A DNA stretch of 64,000 nucleotides from Cytophagales bacterium. Its GTDB lineage: Bacteria; Bacteroidota; Bacteroidia; Cytophagales; Spirosomataceae. A model generated the notes under the pieces. It was not told the origin of the DNA and did not search any database. It saw only the letters and a list, made by a program, of their open reading frames with translations. A program made the translations under genes and the position numbers. The DNA is taken from the NCBI GenBank assembly GCA_013298125.1, contig JAAFJP010000025.1:28067-92066 (forward strand), read 5' to 3'. The first letter of the stretch is position 1, and every line of letters starts with the position of its first letter. Positions 1 to 6,102 of the stretch are shown here, one piece after another.

Positions 1-539
1 ATTACACCTGTAATTTCAATTGTTTTCTTAACATCTTTATAACTCTCAATAACGATGTCTTTATTATTTTCTTTTAATTCTAAAATATCTTTTGTTGGAT
101 ATGTACTATATTCACCAATTGTCTCAATGATATCAACATGATGTTTTCCATTTTCTAACCATATTTTGAAATTTTTAAAATATTCCCCAAATATTTTAAT
201 TTCGTTTAGCATTGGCAAATCCGAATCCTTTTTTTGAATCCAAGAAGTTGAAACAGTTACATTACGAGAATTTTCTAACTTAAATACGATTTCCACATTA
301 AAATTCTCACTCTCCGCCTTCTTCCTCAAAACCTCATCAAATCCACCCATATTTATCAACTCTCCATTCAAGGCAAAATATTGAGGGAAATATTTACTTT
401 GCATAATGCCCAACAAGGCATAAATCAAGGAGCTTTTGCCACTACTGTTTGCACCTGTCAGTAGGGTAATTTTTCCGAAATCTATATCCACTTGCTCAAA
501 GCACTTGAAATCTTTTAATGAGAGTGATTTTATTAGCAT
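1..539 (-). CDS. AAA family ATPase, N-terminal part (cut by window start)
   Basis: The first 179 residues of an ATPase are visible. It starts at the CAT at 537-539 with MLIKSLSLKDFKCFEQ, typical of AAA_15/AAA_21 (RecF/OLD-like) ATPases. A Walker A motif, GANSSGKSS, lies at about residues 29-37. The rest of the protein, including Walker B, lies outside the window. It follows the phosphatase gene by 22 bases, so the two are probably co-transcribed. Such ATPases often belong to anti-phage or DNA-repair systems, but the partner genes needed to decide this are not visible. The family call is firm; the function is open. Confidence 0.85.
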   Translation of the reverse strand, partial: MLIKSLSLKDFKCFEQVDIDFGKITLLTGANSSGKSSLIYALLGIMQSKYFPQYFALNGELINMGGFDEVLRKKAESENFNVEIVFKLENSRNVTVSTSWIQKKDSDLPMLNEIKIFGEYFKNFKIWLENGKHHVDIIETIGEYSTYPTKDILELKENNKDIVIESYKDVKKTIEITGV

Positions 540-561
540 TTTTCTATTTTTTTAAACAAAT

Positions 562-1071
562 CTACAACCGATATTTCTCCACCAACCAATCCAAAAACCC
601 CTCAGCACAACGACTCACAATTTGGTAAACTTCCTCAAAATCAGCCGTTTCACCATAATAAGGGTCTGGCACTTCTAAAATAGTTCCCCCTCTGGGGGTT
701 AGGGGGCTTGGATTATCAAATCTCCGATACAAAAAACAAGTTTCTTCGGGTTGTGTAATGCCTACGGAACGATTACTGATGGATTGGATATTTTCCATGT
801 TATAATTGTCCATCGCCACTACATAATCAAATACTGAAAAGTCCTCACCATTGAGTTTTCTACACTTGTGCGTAAGCGTAAGCCCATGTGAATCAGCGTT
901 TTGGCGTGTACGTCTGTCGGGTAAGTCGCCTATGTGATAAGCGTGTGTAGCGGCAGAATCGCATTGAATTTCTCTTTGTAAATTTCTCAACTTGACCGCA
1001 CGGCGAAATGTCTCCTCCGCAATTGGCGAGCGACAAATGTTTCCAGTACAGACGAATAAGATTTTTAGCAT
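562..1071 (-). CDS. Low-molecular-weight protein-tyrosine phosphatase
   Basis: This 169-residue protein carries the CX5R P-loop signature CTGNICRS (Cys8 to Arg14) and the catalytic Asp in DPYYG near the C-terminus. Both define the LMW-PTP family, which dephosphorylates tyrosines via a cysteinyl-phosphate intermediate in the cytoplasm. An extra segment of about 10 residues (NPSPLTPRGG) lies just before the EVPDPYYG motif, where relatives have a short loop. It is encoded by a G/C-rich palindromic repeat (684-711) that keeps the frame. The gene sits between the cell-division gene and the ATPase, all on the minus strand. The family call is secure; the substrate is unknown. Confidence 0.95.
   Translation of the reverse strand: MLKILFVCTGNICRSPIAEETFRRAVKLRNLQREIQCDSAATHAYHIGDLPDRRTRQNADSHGLTLTHKCRKLNGEDFSVFDYVVAMDNYNMENIQSISNRSVGITQPEETCFLYRRFDNPSPLTPRGGTILEVPDPYYGETADFEEVYQIVSRCAEGFLDWLVEKYRL
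684..711. repeat. Palindromic repeat inserted in frame in the phosphatase gene
   Basis: The core CCCCCTCTGGGGG is followed by TTAGGGGGC. It resembles the CCCC/GGGG palindromes found elsewhere in this window (29494, 33407, 59459). It encodes about ten residues just before the catalytic Asp loop of the phosphatase and does not break the frame. Confidence 0.7.
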
Positions 1072-1072
1072 T

Positions 1073-1182
1073 TTAGGGATTGGGTAATTAGGGATTGGGT
1101 AATTGGGGATTAGTCAGTAAGGATGTATATTGTCTTTACACTCAATCCCTAATTACCTAATCCCCAATTACTCAATCCCTAT
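1073..1182. repeat. Intergenic inverted repeat (AATTACCCAATCCCTA type)
   Basis: The left arm repeats GGGATTGGGTAATTAGGGATT. The right arm contains the complement (CCCTAATTACCTAATCCCCA), separated by about 30 bases. The element fills the whole gap between the division gene and the phosphatase. Similar long, low-complexity hairpins lie at 16735, 49330 and 50222. Confidence 0.75.
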
Positions 1183-1487
1183 TTCTCCAAAGGTTGATTA
1201 TCCTCATCCACAATCACAAAAATCTCTTCTTGTGGTTTTTTCATGAGGTATTTTTCACGGGCGAATTTTTCTACTAATTTCTTATTTCCCATCACCTCAA
1301 TTCGCTCTTTTTCTACTTCTTTTATTTTCTGGACGTAATACTTTTTCTCATCCTCTAAACGCCCCAATTCACGATACATTTTGATTTGCGTCCAGACATC
1401 ATTGACATCAAAAAACAACATCCACACCAACAAACCTGTGAAAGTGAGGGTATAAAAACGGTATTTGTGCAAGAGTAGGTCTTTCAT
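1179..1487 (-). CDS. Septum formation initiator family protein (FtsB/DivIC-like)
   Basis: This 102-residue protein has a short cytoplasmic start, one membrane segment (about residues 11-28) and a coiled coil (about 38-75, rich in E/K with heptad spacing). This is the layout of FtsB/DivIC divisome proteins, which link the periplasmic divisome subunits. The LVEKFAREKYLMKKPQEE stretch is the typical conserved end of the family. It is the first gene of a minus-strand group with the phosphatase and ATPase. Confidence is high for the family and moderate for the exact orthologue. Confidence 0.88.
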   Translation of the reverse strand: MKDLLLHKYRFYTLTFTGLLVWMLFFDVNDVWTQIKMYRELGRLEDEKKYYVQKIKEVEKERIEVMGNKKLVEKFAREKYLMKKPQEEIFVIVDEDNQPLEK

Positions 1488-1499
1488 TGTGATTAATTT

Positions 1500-1843
1500 A
1501 TATAGGACAAATATAGTGGATTTTAGCCGTTTTTTATCAATTGTTTTAACGAGTTTTTTGATGACGATTCTCCGTAGTAGAGGACACTTAGACTTATCGT
1601 GTATTCATCGGTAAATGCTTGAAGAACATGACTTGATGGTTAAAGATAACAGGCTATAAAGCCCAACGTTATATTTCTTATCGGGGTCGCCCGTACGGTT
1701 CAATTAGCAAGAGTTTTGGATAGTGTTGATTATGAAGAGTTTAACAAGTTAAATGATTCTTCTGAATCTAAATAAAAAATAGAAGATTTAAAGAAGGAGA
1801 GTCAGTACTTGTTGTCACAATTTAGTAGAGAAGAAAAGGAAAT
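1500..1843. other. Stretch without an intact gene
   Basis: I see no open gene here. The 3' part (after about 1740) may be decayed sequence belonging to the Rpn-family remnant just downstream, because it runs directly into that gene's recognisable C-terminal codons through a stop and frame change. The 5' part shows nothing I recognise. Confidence 0.4.
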
Positions 1844-2086
1844 AAATTTGAATCCAAATTAGACATCATTAAAAATCGACAAACGACCATGGGAATAGAA
1901 GAATTTGTATTAGACCGTGAAAGACGGGTTGGAAGGAAAGAAGGCATGGAAGAAGTAAAAAATGAACGAAATATATTTTATATAACCAACCTCTTAACTC
2001 AAACTGATTGTTCTGATGAAAAAATAGCTTCGTTAATGGATATAGATATTGAATTTGTAAGAAAGATAAAAGCAACATTATCCTAA
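1844..2086 (+). pseudogene. C-terminal remnant of an Rpn-family (PD-(D/E)XK) nuclease/transposase-like gene
   Basis: From 1844 the frame reads KFESKLDIIKNRQTTMGIEE and ends in DEKIASLMDIDIEFVRKIKA. This matches the C-termini of the two full-length Rpn genes in this window (13840 and 45306; for example KTTTMGLEEFVLDR and DEKIATLVGVDVSFVK). Upstream of 1844 the frame is broken by a stop and shift, and the whole nuclease domain is missing. The internal ATG at 1889 could still give a 65-residue peptide, but I read it as a remnant. Confidence 0.8.
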
Positions 2087-2131
2087 ATATTTAAAGGGTG
2101 CTTATCATTTCATAAACACCCCTTAAATATT
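2086..2131. terminator. Stem-loop terminator
   Basis: The arms AATATTTAAAGGGTG and CACCCCTTAAATATT surround a 16-base loop, directly after the remnant's stop codon and before the 3' end of the convergent DinB gene. It can serve both strands. Confidence 0.7.
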
Positions 2132-2132
2132 A

Positions 2133-2699
2133 CTAATCCTCATAAAACTCCCCCTCAATCTTCTCCATCTGTATCGAATGCCTTGTAATGTGCATGGCTA
2201 AGAAATAGATATATTGATACACATCTATTTTTCCTAACTGATTGACAGTCATTGTTATTTTGTACAAAACACCTTCTCCATTTGGCATTTCGTCCAAATA
2301 ATTTAGGCACTGATTTTTCTGGAAATTTAGATTTTCTGATATTTCATTTAAACTCATTACCCCCGTAGGTATCATGTGTTCAGGACGATTCCAAATGAAT
2401 GATTTATGCTTTCCAATTCCTTTTAAATTTTCATTCATAAAATCATAATTCTTTAATTCTGATTCCAAATCAAGGTTATTGATGTTTTTTAAGGCTTTTT
2501 GATAACCTTTTTCAATCAATTTTAGAAGGAAATGATTGGTTAAATAAATATGTTCTAAGATTTCAAAAATCGTCCAGCCATCATTTTGAGGACGATAGTT
2601 TTGTAAATGGGTATCTTTTTCTAACCACCTTTCAGTATTTGAAAATGACTGATTTATTTCTTCTCGGATTGAGTTTATTTGTACATAAATGTTGTTCAT
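2133..2699 (-). CDS. DinB-family protein
   Basis: This 188-residue protein shows the DinB/YfiT four-helix-bundle pattern. It has an early GWTIFEILEHIYLTNHF segment (metal-ligand His region) and a late MHITRHSIQ segment supplying the other histidines. Family members are small metal-binding proteins, often thiol-S-transferase-like or damage-inducible, but no substrate can be inferred here. The gene stands alone, convergent with the Rpn remnant and downstream of the Ro60-type gene, from which a palindromic repeat separates it. Confidence 0.82.
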   Translation of the reverse strand: MNNIYVQINSIREEINQSFSNTERWLEKDTHLQNYRPQNDGWTIFEILEHIYLTNHFLLKLIEKGYQKALKNINNLDLESELKNYDFMNENLKGIGKHKSFIWNRPEHMIPTGVMSLNEISENLNFQKNQCLNYLDEMPNGEGVLYKITMTVNQLGKIDVYQYIYFLAMHITRHSIQMEKIEGEFYED

Positions 2700-2718
2700 T
2701 TTATTTATTTGGAAATGA

Positions 2719-2747
2719 GTAGAGACAAGGCAATGCCTTGTCTCTAC
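2719..2747. repeat. Short perfect palindrome GTAGAGACAAGGCA/TGCCTTGTCTCTAC
   Basis: Fourteen-base arms around one central base lie between the Ro60-type gene and the DinB gene. The GTAGRG...CYCTAC ends match the repeats at 4329-4421 and inside bioA (61978-62051), suggesting one repeat family with a variable core. Confidence 0.75.
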
Positions 2748-2758
2748 GGATTCGGTTA

Positions 2759-4279
2759 CTAAACCTCCATCCCCTCAATCACCCCAACGGCATTACTCCC
2801 ATCTTCAATGGCTGAGAGAATATCAAAAACTTTGTCTGACCATCCTGCAATCAAGAAAACGCTTTGGTTTTCGACTACGTTGATGGGCGTTGTGCCATAA
2901 CCTGCCAAGTCGAACAAGTACAATTTGGCGTTTGGATTGATGGCTTGATATTGCCTCCAGACGGTCTGTATCGAGTTTCCGCCTTGACTATTCCACAATT
3001 GACAGTCGGTAAAAATCATAATTTTATCTACTTCCTGACGACGGTTTATCAAATTTTGTATCACCAAATGTCCGTTGGTCGAGTAGCCCACTTCGCCCTC
3101 ACGACGGCGATATTCTTCGACATTGGACAAAATATTGCTCTTCGGCATATTGATAATTTTCCAAGTATCGCCAAACATCCCCGTTACCACATTATCGCAA
3201 CGGTTTTGAAGCAACATCGCCAACATCAAGCCAATATCGAAGTTTTGGACTACGCTTTTTGGAGAAATATTGGTCTGCATCGAACCCGAAACGTCAGTCG
3301 CAATCACGACCCGAGTTTGAGTATCGAATCCACGAATATTGGCGGCTGAATGTTGTACTGCCAACTCCAAAGCACTCAAAATATTACCCACACGTCCGCT
3401 GTTCAAACGCTTTACTTCACGGTATGCCGACAAAAATCGGAAAGGGAATTGTTTTGAATTGGCAACGGCACGGGCGTTGCTCAATGTGGCACAAACCTTC
3501 TCGATGGCTTCTTGGCTCACGTTGGCTTCGATGATGTTACGCAGGTTTCGCAACATTGCCATATAACCCAATTTGCCATCCATAATCAAACTTTCCCAAG
3601 CCTGCGTTTTGGCTTCGATTTTACCATTTTCATTCTCAAAATCGTTTTGCCCAACCGCTGACAAAGTAGTTTCCCACGTTTCGGCAGTTTTCAATTCGTC
3701 TTTGGCTATCTTGTTGAAAATCAATTGTTGAGCCTCATCTTTTGCCTTTGGGTGTACCAAAAACAAAGCATCTTTCAACTTTACTGCCGTGTTTGGGCGG
3801 TTGTATTTCGAGAATTGGTATTCGTCAAAACGGTTGAAGGCATCGCCCAAACCTTTCTGAATTTGTTTCGACAAACGGTTCAATTTTTTGACTTCTTTTC
3901 GTTGATTTGCCAATTGATAATACGCCAATAACTCAGTGATTTCGTCGGCACGTTGTACCACACGACCTACGGCACGACTCACCAAATTGTCCCCTTGGTG
4001 GATTTTGGCAAGTTCCGTCACCAAGACCAAAGGCATCGAACGCATATACATACGCTCACGGGCATACACCGCCAATTTTGCCACAAATTGTGGGTCATTT
4101 TTACGGATTAATTCCTGAATACGAACCAATCGGGCATCTGTTTTTTCGTAAAAAGTATCTGACAATGAACTCGTTACGACAGAAGTGTATAATTCTAAGG
4201 CGGATGTCATACGAAAGGCTGTTGCTCCTTCGTAGTTTTTTACTTCTGATTTTTGTTTGTTAAAGATGTTGAATTTCAT
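2759..4279 (-). CDS. TROVE-domain protein, bacterial Ro60 (Rsr-type)
   Basis: This 506-residue protein has an N-terminal TROVE HEAT-repeat ring (motifs such as FVAKLAVYARERMYMRSMPL and GYMAMLRNLRNI) followed by a C-terminal von Willebrand A domain. The VWA domain has an intact MIDAS motif, DVSGSM, at about residues 329-334. This is the Ro60 architecture: a ring that holds 3' ends of misfolded RNA in its hole and Y RNA on its outer surface. I chose the start MKFNIFNKQKSE at 4279. An upstream in-frame ATG at 4384 lies in tandem repeats and would add non-conserved residues. It lies directly downstream, on the same strand, of 17 tRNA-like and Y-RNA-like modules, which fits a Y-RNA-binding role and suggests co-expression. 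Confidence 0.95.
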   Translation of the reverse strand: MKFNIFNKQKSEVKNYEGATAFRMTSALELYTSVVTSSLSDTFYEKTDARLVRIQELIRKNDPQFVAKLAVYARERMYMRSMPLVLVTELAKIHQGDNLVSRAVGRVVQRADEITELLAYYQLANQRKEVKKLNRLSKQIQKGLGDAFNRFDEYQFSKYNRPNTAVKLKDALFLVHPKAKDEAQQLIFNKIAKDELKTAETWETTLSAVGQNDFENENGKIEAKTQAWESLIMDGKLGYMAMLRNLRNIIEANVSQEAIEKVCATLSNARAVANSKQFPFRFLSAYREVKRLNSGRVGNILSALELAVQHSAANIRGFDTQTRVVIATDVSGSMQTNISPKSVVQNFDIGLMLAMLLQNRCDNVVTGMFGDTWKIINMPKSNILSNVEEYRRREGEVGYSTNGHLVIQNLINRRQEVDKIMIFTDCQLWNSQGGNSIQTVWRQYQAINPNAKLYLFDLAGYGTTPINVVENQSVFLIAGWSDKVFDILSAIEDGSNAVGVIEGMEV

Positions 4280-4328
4280 GGTTGAAAATTTGTTTATGGA
4301 AATTGTAAGGTTAAGTTTGGGTATGTAG

Positions 4329-4421
4329 GGACGAATAGTATTCGTCCATCGCTGTACTGTTGTGGACGAATAGCATTCGTCCATCGCTGTACTGTTGTGG
4401 ACGAATGCTATTCGTCCCTAC
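4329..4421. repeat. Tandem 35-bp repeat with palindromic cores
   Basis: The unit GGACGAATAGYATTCGTCC plus ATCGCTGTACTGTTGT occurs at 4329-4363 and 4364-4398. A third core, GGACGAATGCTATTCGTCC, follows at 4399-4417 and ends in CTAC. Each core is a hairpin. The block lies in the 5' untranslated region of the Ro60-type gene, between it and the last tRNA module. Confidence 0.85.
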
Positions 4422-4500
4422 TAATACATCTTTTACAAATTCCTTTCACTACGCCATCTTGAAGATATTTCAAGAGGAAAATTTAGGTATCAAATTTTGA

Positions 4501-4571
4501 GGACTGAGGTGGTATCGAACCACCGACCAACTCGTTAACAGCGAGTCGCTCTACCTCTGAGCTATCAGTCC
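4501..4571 (-). tRNA. tRNA-Asn(GTT)-like, last module of the RNA array
   Basis: On the minus strand the cloverleaf is complete: acceptor GGACTGA/TCAGTCC, D-arm GCTC-AGAGGTA-GAGC, anticodon arm ACTCG-CTGTTAA-CGAGT (anticodon GTT) and T-arm GGTGG-TTCGATA-CCACC. It is only 71 bases long because the D-loop has 7 bases. CCA is not encoded. It is the best-formed tRNA in the array and the nearest to the Ro60-type gene. Confidence 0.9.
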
Positions 4572-4578
4572 ACGGTTA

Positions 4579-4701
4579 CAGGGCAAAAAACGATGAGAGA
4601 AATGATGCTCTATCCACTTGAGCTACTCTGTTTTAGAGGTAGGATTCGAACCTACAACCTTCCGATTAAAAGTCGAAGTATCTCTCATCTACGGCACCCG
4701 C
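4579..4701 (-). ncRNA. Y-RNA-like unit Y5 with circularly permuted tRNA-Lys(TTT) core
   Basis: The 5' flank GCCGTAGATGAGAGATAC pairs with the 3' flank TCTCTCATC through GATGAGAGA. Read 5' to 3', the core is in permuted order. It starts with anticodon arm TTCGA-CTTTTAA-TCGGA (anticodon TTT), then variable AGGTT and T-arm GTAGG-TTCGAAT-CCTAC. The acceptor halves CTCT and AGAG are joined by an AAAAC loop, followed by D-arm GCTC-AAGTGGATA-GAGC. The natural tRNA ends are therefore closed, and the new ends lie between the D-arm and the anticodon arm, where the outer stem continues. The outermost stem is weak in this copy (GGG/CCC). Confidence 0.8.
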
Positions 4702-4703
4702 AG

Positions 4704-4776
4704 TTTCCCCAGAAGGACTCGAACCTTCGACTTTCACATTAAAAGTGTGAAGCTCTACCAACTGAGCTATGAGGAA
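4704..4776 (-). tRNA. tRNA-Lys(TTT)-like
   Basis: The layout is linear: acceptor TTCCTCA/TGGGGAA, D-arm GCTC-AGTTGGTA-GAGC, anticodon arm TCACA-CTTTTAA-TGTGA (anticodon TTT), T-arm GAAGG-TTCGAGT-CCTTC and discriminator A. All arms pair. Its 3' end lies two bases before the start of unit Y5, and its 5' end follows unit Y4 by seven bases. Confidence 0.88.
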
Positions 4777-4783
4777 ATATAAA

Positions 4784-4909
4784 AAATAAGGGTTAAAATC
4801 GAAAAGAGTACAAAAAACGGAAGGACTCGAACCTTCTACCTTCAAGTTATTAGCCTGACATTCTAACCAGATGAATTACGAAGTAACTCTGTTCTACGAC
4901 ACCTCATTT
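4784..4909 (-). ncRNA. Y-RNA-like unit Y4 with Ile-like core (anticodon AAT)
   Basis: The outer stem AAATGAGG/CCTTATTT encloses the flanks GTCGTAGAACAGAGTTACTTC and CTCTTTTCG, in which GAACAGAG pairs with CTCTTTTC (one mismatch). The core is in normal order and opened at the acceptor: D-arm ATTC-ATCTGGTTA-GAAT, anticodon arm TCAGG-CTAATAA-CTTGA, T-arm GAAGG-TTCGAGT-CCTTC. Its anticodon is AAT, which bacteria do not normally use for isoleucine (GAT is standard). That argues against a decoding tRNA. Confidence 0.75.
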
Positions 4910-4911
4910 AG

Positions 4912-4983
4912 TAACCAAGAATGGACTCGAACCATTATCCTCAGAATCAAAGTCTGGCATCCTAACCTTTGGACGACTTGGCA
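4912..4983 (-). tRNA. tRNA-Gln(TTG)-like
   Basis: The arms are in normal order: acceptor TGCCAAG/CTTGGTT (terminal T-T mismatch, one G-T), D-arm around AAAGGTTA, anticodon arm with loop CTTTGAT (anticodon TTG), T-arm AATGG-TTCGAGT-CCATT. Its 3' end is two bases from unit Y4. Confidence 0.8.
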
Positions 4984-4998
4984 ATTTTGGTAAAATAA

Positions 4999-5130
4999 TC
5001 AAGGTAAAAATCGATAAGAGTAACGGGGCAAGTCATTGCCAGAATCGAACGGGATAGCCTTACCGATTTTACGATTTCGCTATTCCTCCCCTAAATTGTT
5101 GACGAAGTATCTCTCATCTACGGCACTTGA
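4999..5130 (-). ncRNA. Y-RNA-like unit Y3 with degenerate tRNA-like core
   Basis: The outer stem TCAAG/CTTGA and inner stem GATGAGAG/CTCTTATC (one G-T) carry the shared flank GCCGTAGATGAGAGATACTT. The core is closed by GGGG/CCCC and contains a long bulged hairpin, GGAATAGC/GCTATCC. It has a D-loop-like CGGTAAGGC and a T-loop-like CGTTCGATTCTGG, but no clear anticodon arm. The T-stem has mismatches. It looks like a tRNA-like fold remodelled beyond any decoding function; the 5' half resembles tRNA-Tyr weakly. Confidence 0.6.
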
Positions 5131-5135
5131 AATTG

Positions 5136-5210
5136 TCTGGGTAGAGAGATTCGAACTCCCGAAAACGTGTATCCAAAACACGCCCGTATATCCATCTGCG
5201 GAACACCCAG
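5136..5210 (-). tRNA. tRNA-Pro(TGG)-like, copy 2
   Basis: Acceptor CTGGGTG/TACCCAG, D-stem CCG/CGG with a long loop, anticodon arm CGTGT-TTTGGAT-ACACG (anticodon TGG), T-arm GGGAG-TTCGAAT-CTCTC. It is nearly identical to the module at 5451-5525. The 3' end is five bases from unit Y3. Confidence 0.85.
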
Positions 5211-5218
5211 TTTAAAAT

Positions 5219-5446
5219 AATCAAGGCTAAAAGCGAGAAAAGAAATGCTCTTTTTGAGCGTCGTTCTTATCCGTTTTGGACGGACAGTGAACCGATAATT
5301 CGACATCTCAGAGAGACTTGCATTCTGAAAATCAGAACATTTTACCCTGTTGGTTTTTAACCCAACTTCACTTGCTCAGTCGCCTGAGTTACGCTACCTT
5401 AGGACCGTTATATTTACGAAGTATCTCTTCTCTACGGCACTTGATT
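5219..5446 (-). ncRNA. Y-RNA-like unit Y2 whose core mimics 23S rRNA (helices 71-75 region)
   Basis: The outer stem AATCAAG/CTTGATT and inner stem GAGAAGAG/CTTTTCTC enclose about 150 bases. Directly after the shared 5' flank comes ATAACGGTCCTAAGGTAGCG. These 20 bases are those of the universally conserved 23S rRNA segment at about E. coli 1930-1950 and of the I-CeuI site core. What follows keeps the 23S order with changed sequence: a GTTGGGTTAAAAACCAAC hairpin (23S: GTCGGGTAAGTTCCGAC), then AAATG, then GTCTC-TCT-GAGAT, then GTCGAATTATCGG (23S: GTGAAATTG...TATCGG in Bacteroidota). It is a structural copy, not a fragment of a real rRNA operon. Confidence 0.8.
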
Positions 5447-5450
5447 ATTG

Positions 5451-5525
5451 TCTGGGTAGAGAGATTCGAACTCCCGAAAACGTATATCCAAAACACGCCC
5501 GTATATCCATCTGCGGAACACCCAG
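5451..5525 (-). tRNA. tRNA-Pro(TGG)-like, copy 1
   Basis: It has the same sequence as 5136-5210 except one base in the anticodon stem, which turns a G-C pair into G-T (CGTGT/ATACG). The 3' end is five bases from unit Y2. Near-identical copies on both sides of Y2 point to recent duplication of a tRNA-plus-Y block. Confidence 0.83.
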
Positions 5526-5537
5526 TTTGAAAAAATG

Positions 5538-5609
5538 CGGAACATACGGGACTTGAACCCGTTTCGCTACCGTGACAGGGCAGCATAATAACCCATATAC
5601 CAATGTTCC
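5538..5609 (-). tRNA. tRNA-Asp(GTC)-like, first module after the internal promoter
   Basis: Acceptor GGAACAT/ATGTTCC, D-arm GTAT/ATGC with a ten-base loop containing GGG, anticodon arm CTGCC-CTGTCAC-GGTAG (anticodon GTC), T-arm ACGGG-TTCAAGT-CCCGT. Its 5' end lies about nine bases downstream of the predicted start of the internal promoter at 5616-5660. Confidence 0.85.
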
Positions 5610-5615
5610 ATTTAA

Positions 5616-5660
5616 TTGATGATACAAATTTCAAAACGCATTACGCAGTCTATTTGCGTA
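5616..5660 (-). promoter_or_regulatory. Internal array promoter P2 with palindromic operator
   Basis: Read on the minus strand, a 19-base palindrome (TACGCAAATAGACTGCGTA, 5642-5660) is followed after 13 bases by TTTG (5625-5628) and then TATCATCAA. The same palindrome, the same 13-base gap and the same TTTG-ATCATCAA occur at 7529-7573 upstream of the small ORF. TTTG fits the Bacteroidota -7 element (TAnnTTTG). A wider imperfect inverted repeat (5618-5695) surrounds it. Confidence 0.7.
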
Positions 5661-5714
5661 GTGATAAATGTTTTGAAATTATTTTGTAATCATCTGACTA
5701 TAAAATAGTTATAG

Positions 5715-5798
5715 CGGAGAGCAGTGAACACGATTCACATACTTTTACAGTACGAACTTCTTAGCAGGAAGCCCCATGCCCTGCATGGTTTACTCTCC
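5715..5798 (-). tRNA. tRNA-Ser(GCT)-like with aberrant T-arm
   Basis: Acceptor GGAGAGT/GCTCTCC; D-region hairpin CCATGC-AGG-GCATGG; anticodon arm GCTTC-CTGCTAA-GAAGT (anticodon GCT); a class II variable arm follows (TACT/AGTA). The T-arm is GTGAA-TCGTG-TTCAC, with a five-base loop in place of the universal TTCRANY. The D-arm is a tight hairpin rather than a normal D-loop. Both changes would disturb the elbow of a decoding tRNA. Confidence 0.65.
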
Positions 5799-5804
5799 AA
5801 ATTG

Positions 5805-5878
5805 TAGCCCCTGTAAGATTCGAACTTACACTATCTTGTTTCTAAGACAAGTGCCTCTGCCGATTGGGCTAAGGGGTT
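5805..5878 (-). tRNA. tRNA-like with Leu anticodon TAG on a class I body
   Basis: Acceptor AACCCCT/AGGGGCT (one A-C mismatch), D-stem GCC/GGC, anticodon arm CTTGT-CTTAGAA-ACAAG, T-arm GTAAG-TTCGAAT-CTTAC. The anticodon TAG is for leucine, yet the variable region has only five bases (ATAGT), whereas bacterial tRNA-Leu has a long variable arm. Identity and body therefore disagree. Confidence 0.7.
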
Positions 5879-5885
5879 ATGTGTG

Positions 5886-6003
5886 GGGAATATTTCTGAA
5901 TCAGGATTTAAGGATTAGAGGAAAAAAAGATTTGATTATCCAATAATATTCCAATTCAATTATCATCTTGAAAATCCTAACATCCTCAAATCCTGATTTA
6001 GAT
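5886..6003. repeat. Inverted repeat of the AATCAGGATTTAAGGATT family
   Basis: The left arm is CTGAATCAGGATTTAAGGAT and the right arm AATCCTAACATCCTCAAATCCTGATTTAG, with about 60 bases between them. It separates the Leu(TAG)-like and Tyr modules. Relatives lie at 24770, 31835, 52825 and 52985. Confidence 0.75.
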
Positions 6004-6008
6004 AAATG

Positions 6009-6091
6009 TGGGGAATGACGGAATCGAACCGCCTGAGCATAAAGCATTCGATTTACAGTCGAACCCGCTACCAATTACGGAATACTTCCCC
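6009..6091 (-). tRNA. tRNA-Tyr(GTA)-like
   Basis: Acceptor GGGGAAG/ATTCCCC (last pair G-A), D-stem CCG/CGG, anticodon arm TTCGA-CTGTAAA-TCGAA (anticodon GTA), a variable arm with GC-TTTAT-GC, T-arm GGCGG-TTCGATT-CCGTC. It has the normal class II shape for bacterial tRNA-Tyr. Confidence 0.85.
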
Positions 6092-6102
6092 TTGTTTTTG
6101 AG

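Noticed and set aside
2864..4263. Plus-strand ORFs opposite the Ro60-type gene
   Set aside because: They are antisense to a clear coding gene and have no recognisable domains.
4280..4384. Longer start of the Ro60-type gene at 4384
   Set aside because: The extension is encoded by tandem palindromic repeats and is not Ro60-like; the ATG at 4279 gives the family's usual start.
4329..4421. CRISPR-like repeat array of 35-bp units
   Set aside because: Only two full copies in direct tandem without spacers; palindromic cores match intergenic repeats.
5392..5417. True 23S rRNA fragment or assembly error
   Set aside because: Only about 20 bases are nearly identical; the following bases keep rRNA order but differ, and the Y-type flanks enclose the element, so it is not a fragment of an rRNA operon.
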